Shown here: positions 32,195 through 32,891 of the stretch, piece after piece
Layout: each line of letters begins with the position of its first letter
Numbering within the stretch: the stretch's first letter is position 1
Source of the DNA: Prevotella sp.
GTDB taxonomy: Bacteria > Bacteroidota > Bacteroidia > Bacteroidales > Bacteroidaceae
Length of the DNA stretch: 32,891 nt
Assembly: GCA_016291005.1 (NCBI GenBank)
Contig: JAEEVT010000011.1
Span: 1-32,891, forward strand
Direction: 5' to 3'
Translations under genes and position numbers: made by a program
The notes under the pieces: generated by a model
What the model was told of the DNA's origin: nothing
The model's input: only the letters and a program-made list of their open reading frames with translations
Database searches by the model: none

Positions 32195-32236
32195 ATTGTC
32201 GTTTTGTTGAAATCGCCTTACCTTTGCAGGCGATTT
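32195..32236 (+). promoter_or_regulatory. Porin promoter with 9-bp inverted-repeat operator over the -7 box
   Basis: The -7 box TACCTTTG is at 32219-32226, with ATTG at 32195-32198 upstream by a 20-base spacer. AAATCGCCT (32210-32218) and AGGCGATTT (32228-32236) are perfect inverted arms on either side of the -7 box. Binding there would block the promoter. The neighbouring LuxR-type regulator is the obvious candidate, by inference. The arms would also form a hairpin in DNA, but the transcript starts near 32232 and would include only part of one arm. Confidence 0.7.
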
Positions 32237-32253
32237 GAAATGAAGAATGAAAG

Positions 32254-32891
32254 ATGAAGAATAGAAAATTTGCTACCGCATTGACGGTATTTATGGCTTT
32301 ATCAAACCTTGGCGCAAAGGCACAGGTGACAGAAGTGGATGCAACTACTGGAGCTACAAGACATGCGCCGAAGACAGAGAAGGCTTGTGATGCGCCAAAG
32401 GCAGAGAAAAAGACTTGTGCGTCGTCACGACTGAAGGTTGGTGGCTACGGCGAGGCTGTCTTTTCGCGTAACTTCTTCAGCGACCACGTCAGCCGTTACA
32501 GCCAACCTGAAGAACATAAGAATGACCCGAGTCACGGCCGTTTTGACATTCCCCATGCCGTTGTCTTCTTAGGCTACGACTTTGGCAAGGGTTGGACTGT
32601 TGGCACTGAGATAGAGTTTGAGCATGGCGGCAACGGCATTGCCTATGAGAAGGAAGACGAGGAAGGCGGCGAATGGGAACAGGAGACCGAGAAGGGTGGT
32701 GAGGTAGAGCTGGAGCAGTTCTGGATTCAGAAGTCGTTCTCGCCTGCTGCCAACATCCGCGCAGGCCACATCGTCGTACCTGTCGGACTGAACAATGCCC
32801 ACCACGAGCCGTTGAACTTCTTCACCGTCTATCGTCCTGAGGGCGAGAACACCATCATGCCCTCGACGTGGCACCAGACGGGAGCCTCGCT
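32254..32891 (+). CDS. Outer-membrane porin-like protein, N-terminal 212 residues (runs off window)
   Basis: ATG 32254 opens a frame to the window end with no stop. A signal peptide (KNRKFATALTVFMALSNLG, cleavage at AKAQ) is followed by a Lys/Ala/Thr/Cys-rich linker and then alternating beta-strand sequence typical of a barrel: LKVGGYGEAVFSRNFFSD, HAVVFLGYDFGKGWTVGTEI, ELEQFWIQKSFSPAANIRAG, HIVVPVGLNNAHHEPLNFF. An acidic loop (about 133-152) interrupts. It resembles OprP/porin O-type proteins of Bacteroidetes. Two ATGs closer to the promoter (32240, 32247) run into stops within 6 codons. Substrate is unknown. Confidence 0.8.
   Translation, partial: MKNRKFATALTVFMALSNLGAKAQVTEVDATTGATRHAPKTEKACDAPKAEKKTCASSRLKVGGYGEAVFSRNFFSDHVSRYSQPEEHKNDPSHGRFDIPHAVVFLGYDFGKGWTVGTEIEFEHGGNGIAYEKEDEEGGEWEQETEKGGEVELEQFWIQKSFSPAANIRAGHIVVPVGLNNAHHEPLNFFTVYRPEGENTIMPSTWHQTGAS

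Overview
The window reads as the chromosome of a member of the order Bacteroidales, most likely Prevotella or a close relative. The reasons are: many promoters carry the Bacteroidetes -7 element TAnnTTTG; the order rpmB - rpmG - DUF4295 - ftsY - rimO is typical of the phylum; a complete Bat (aerotolerance) operon is present; and the glycoside hydrolases resemble those of xylan-degrading Prevotella. No rRNA or tRNA gene and no CRISPR array was seen.

Layout. (1) 1-6900 is accessory DNA. It holds the tail of an unknown gene, a stub lipoprotein, an unrecognised 303-residue protein, an iteron-like repeat array, a GC-rich VirE-type primase/helicase (712 aa), about 670 bp of non-coding DNA almost filled by three different inverted-repeat structures, a Y1/RAYT transposase fused to a DprA/SLOG-like domain, and a decayed surface-protein gene. 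(2) 7090-13670 is housekeeping: tsaD, pncC, rpmB-rpmG-DUF4295, ftsY, a 27-aa membrane peptide, rimO (carrying an in-frame palindromic insertion), a small HU protein, and an HU-TM-LysM fusion. (3) 13716-22317 is the Bat operon: moxR, DUF58, a BatD-like membrane protein, batA, batB, batC, batD, batE. (4) 22379-31128 holds a PAP2 phosphatase, trmN6, a GH127 arabinofuranosidase, a GH3 beta-xylosidase-like enzyme and a DPP-IV-like peptidase. (5) 31141-32891 holds a hemerythrin-LuxR regulator on the minus strand, divergent from an outer-membrane porin-like gene that runs off the window. A perfect 9-bp inverted repeat brackets the porin's -7 box.

The most unusual region is 1617-5780. An iteron array with a 24-bp perfect palindrome lies directly before a primase/helicase. 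Behind that gene come a 25-bp perfect inverted repeat, a 22-bp-pitch array of five GAAATCAC and five GTGATTTC boxes, and a nested hairpin next to a RAYT-like gene. One reading is a small selfish replication/transposition module whose DNA substrates lie beside its enzymes. This is inference. A two-armed palindrome with REPIN architecture sits in frame inside rimO, a second place where palindromes may have spread.

A second unexpected pattern is in the Bat operon. The spacers before batC, batD and batE are low-complexity purine-rich repeats, and their reverse complement reappears in the signal-peptide coding part of the same gene, so the start region could fold into a long mRNA stem.
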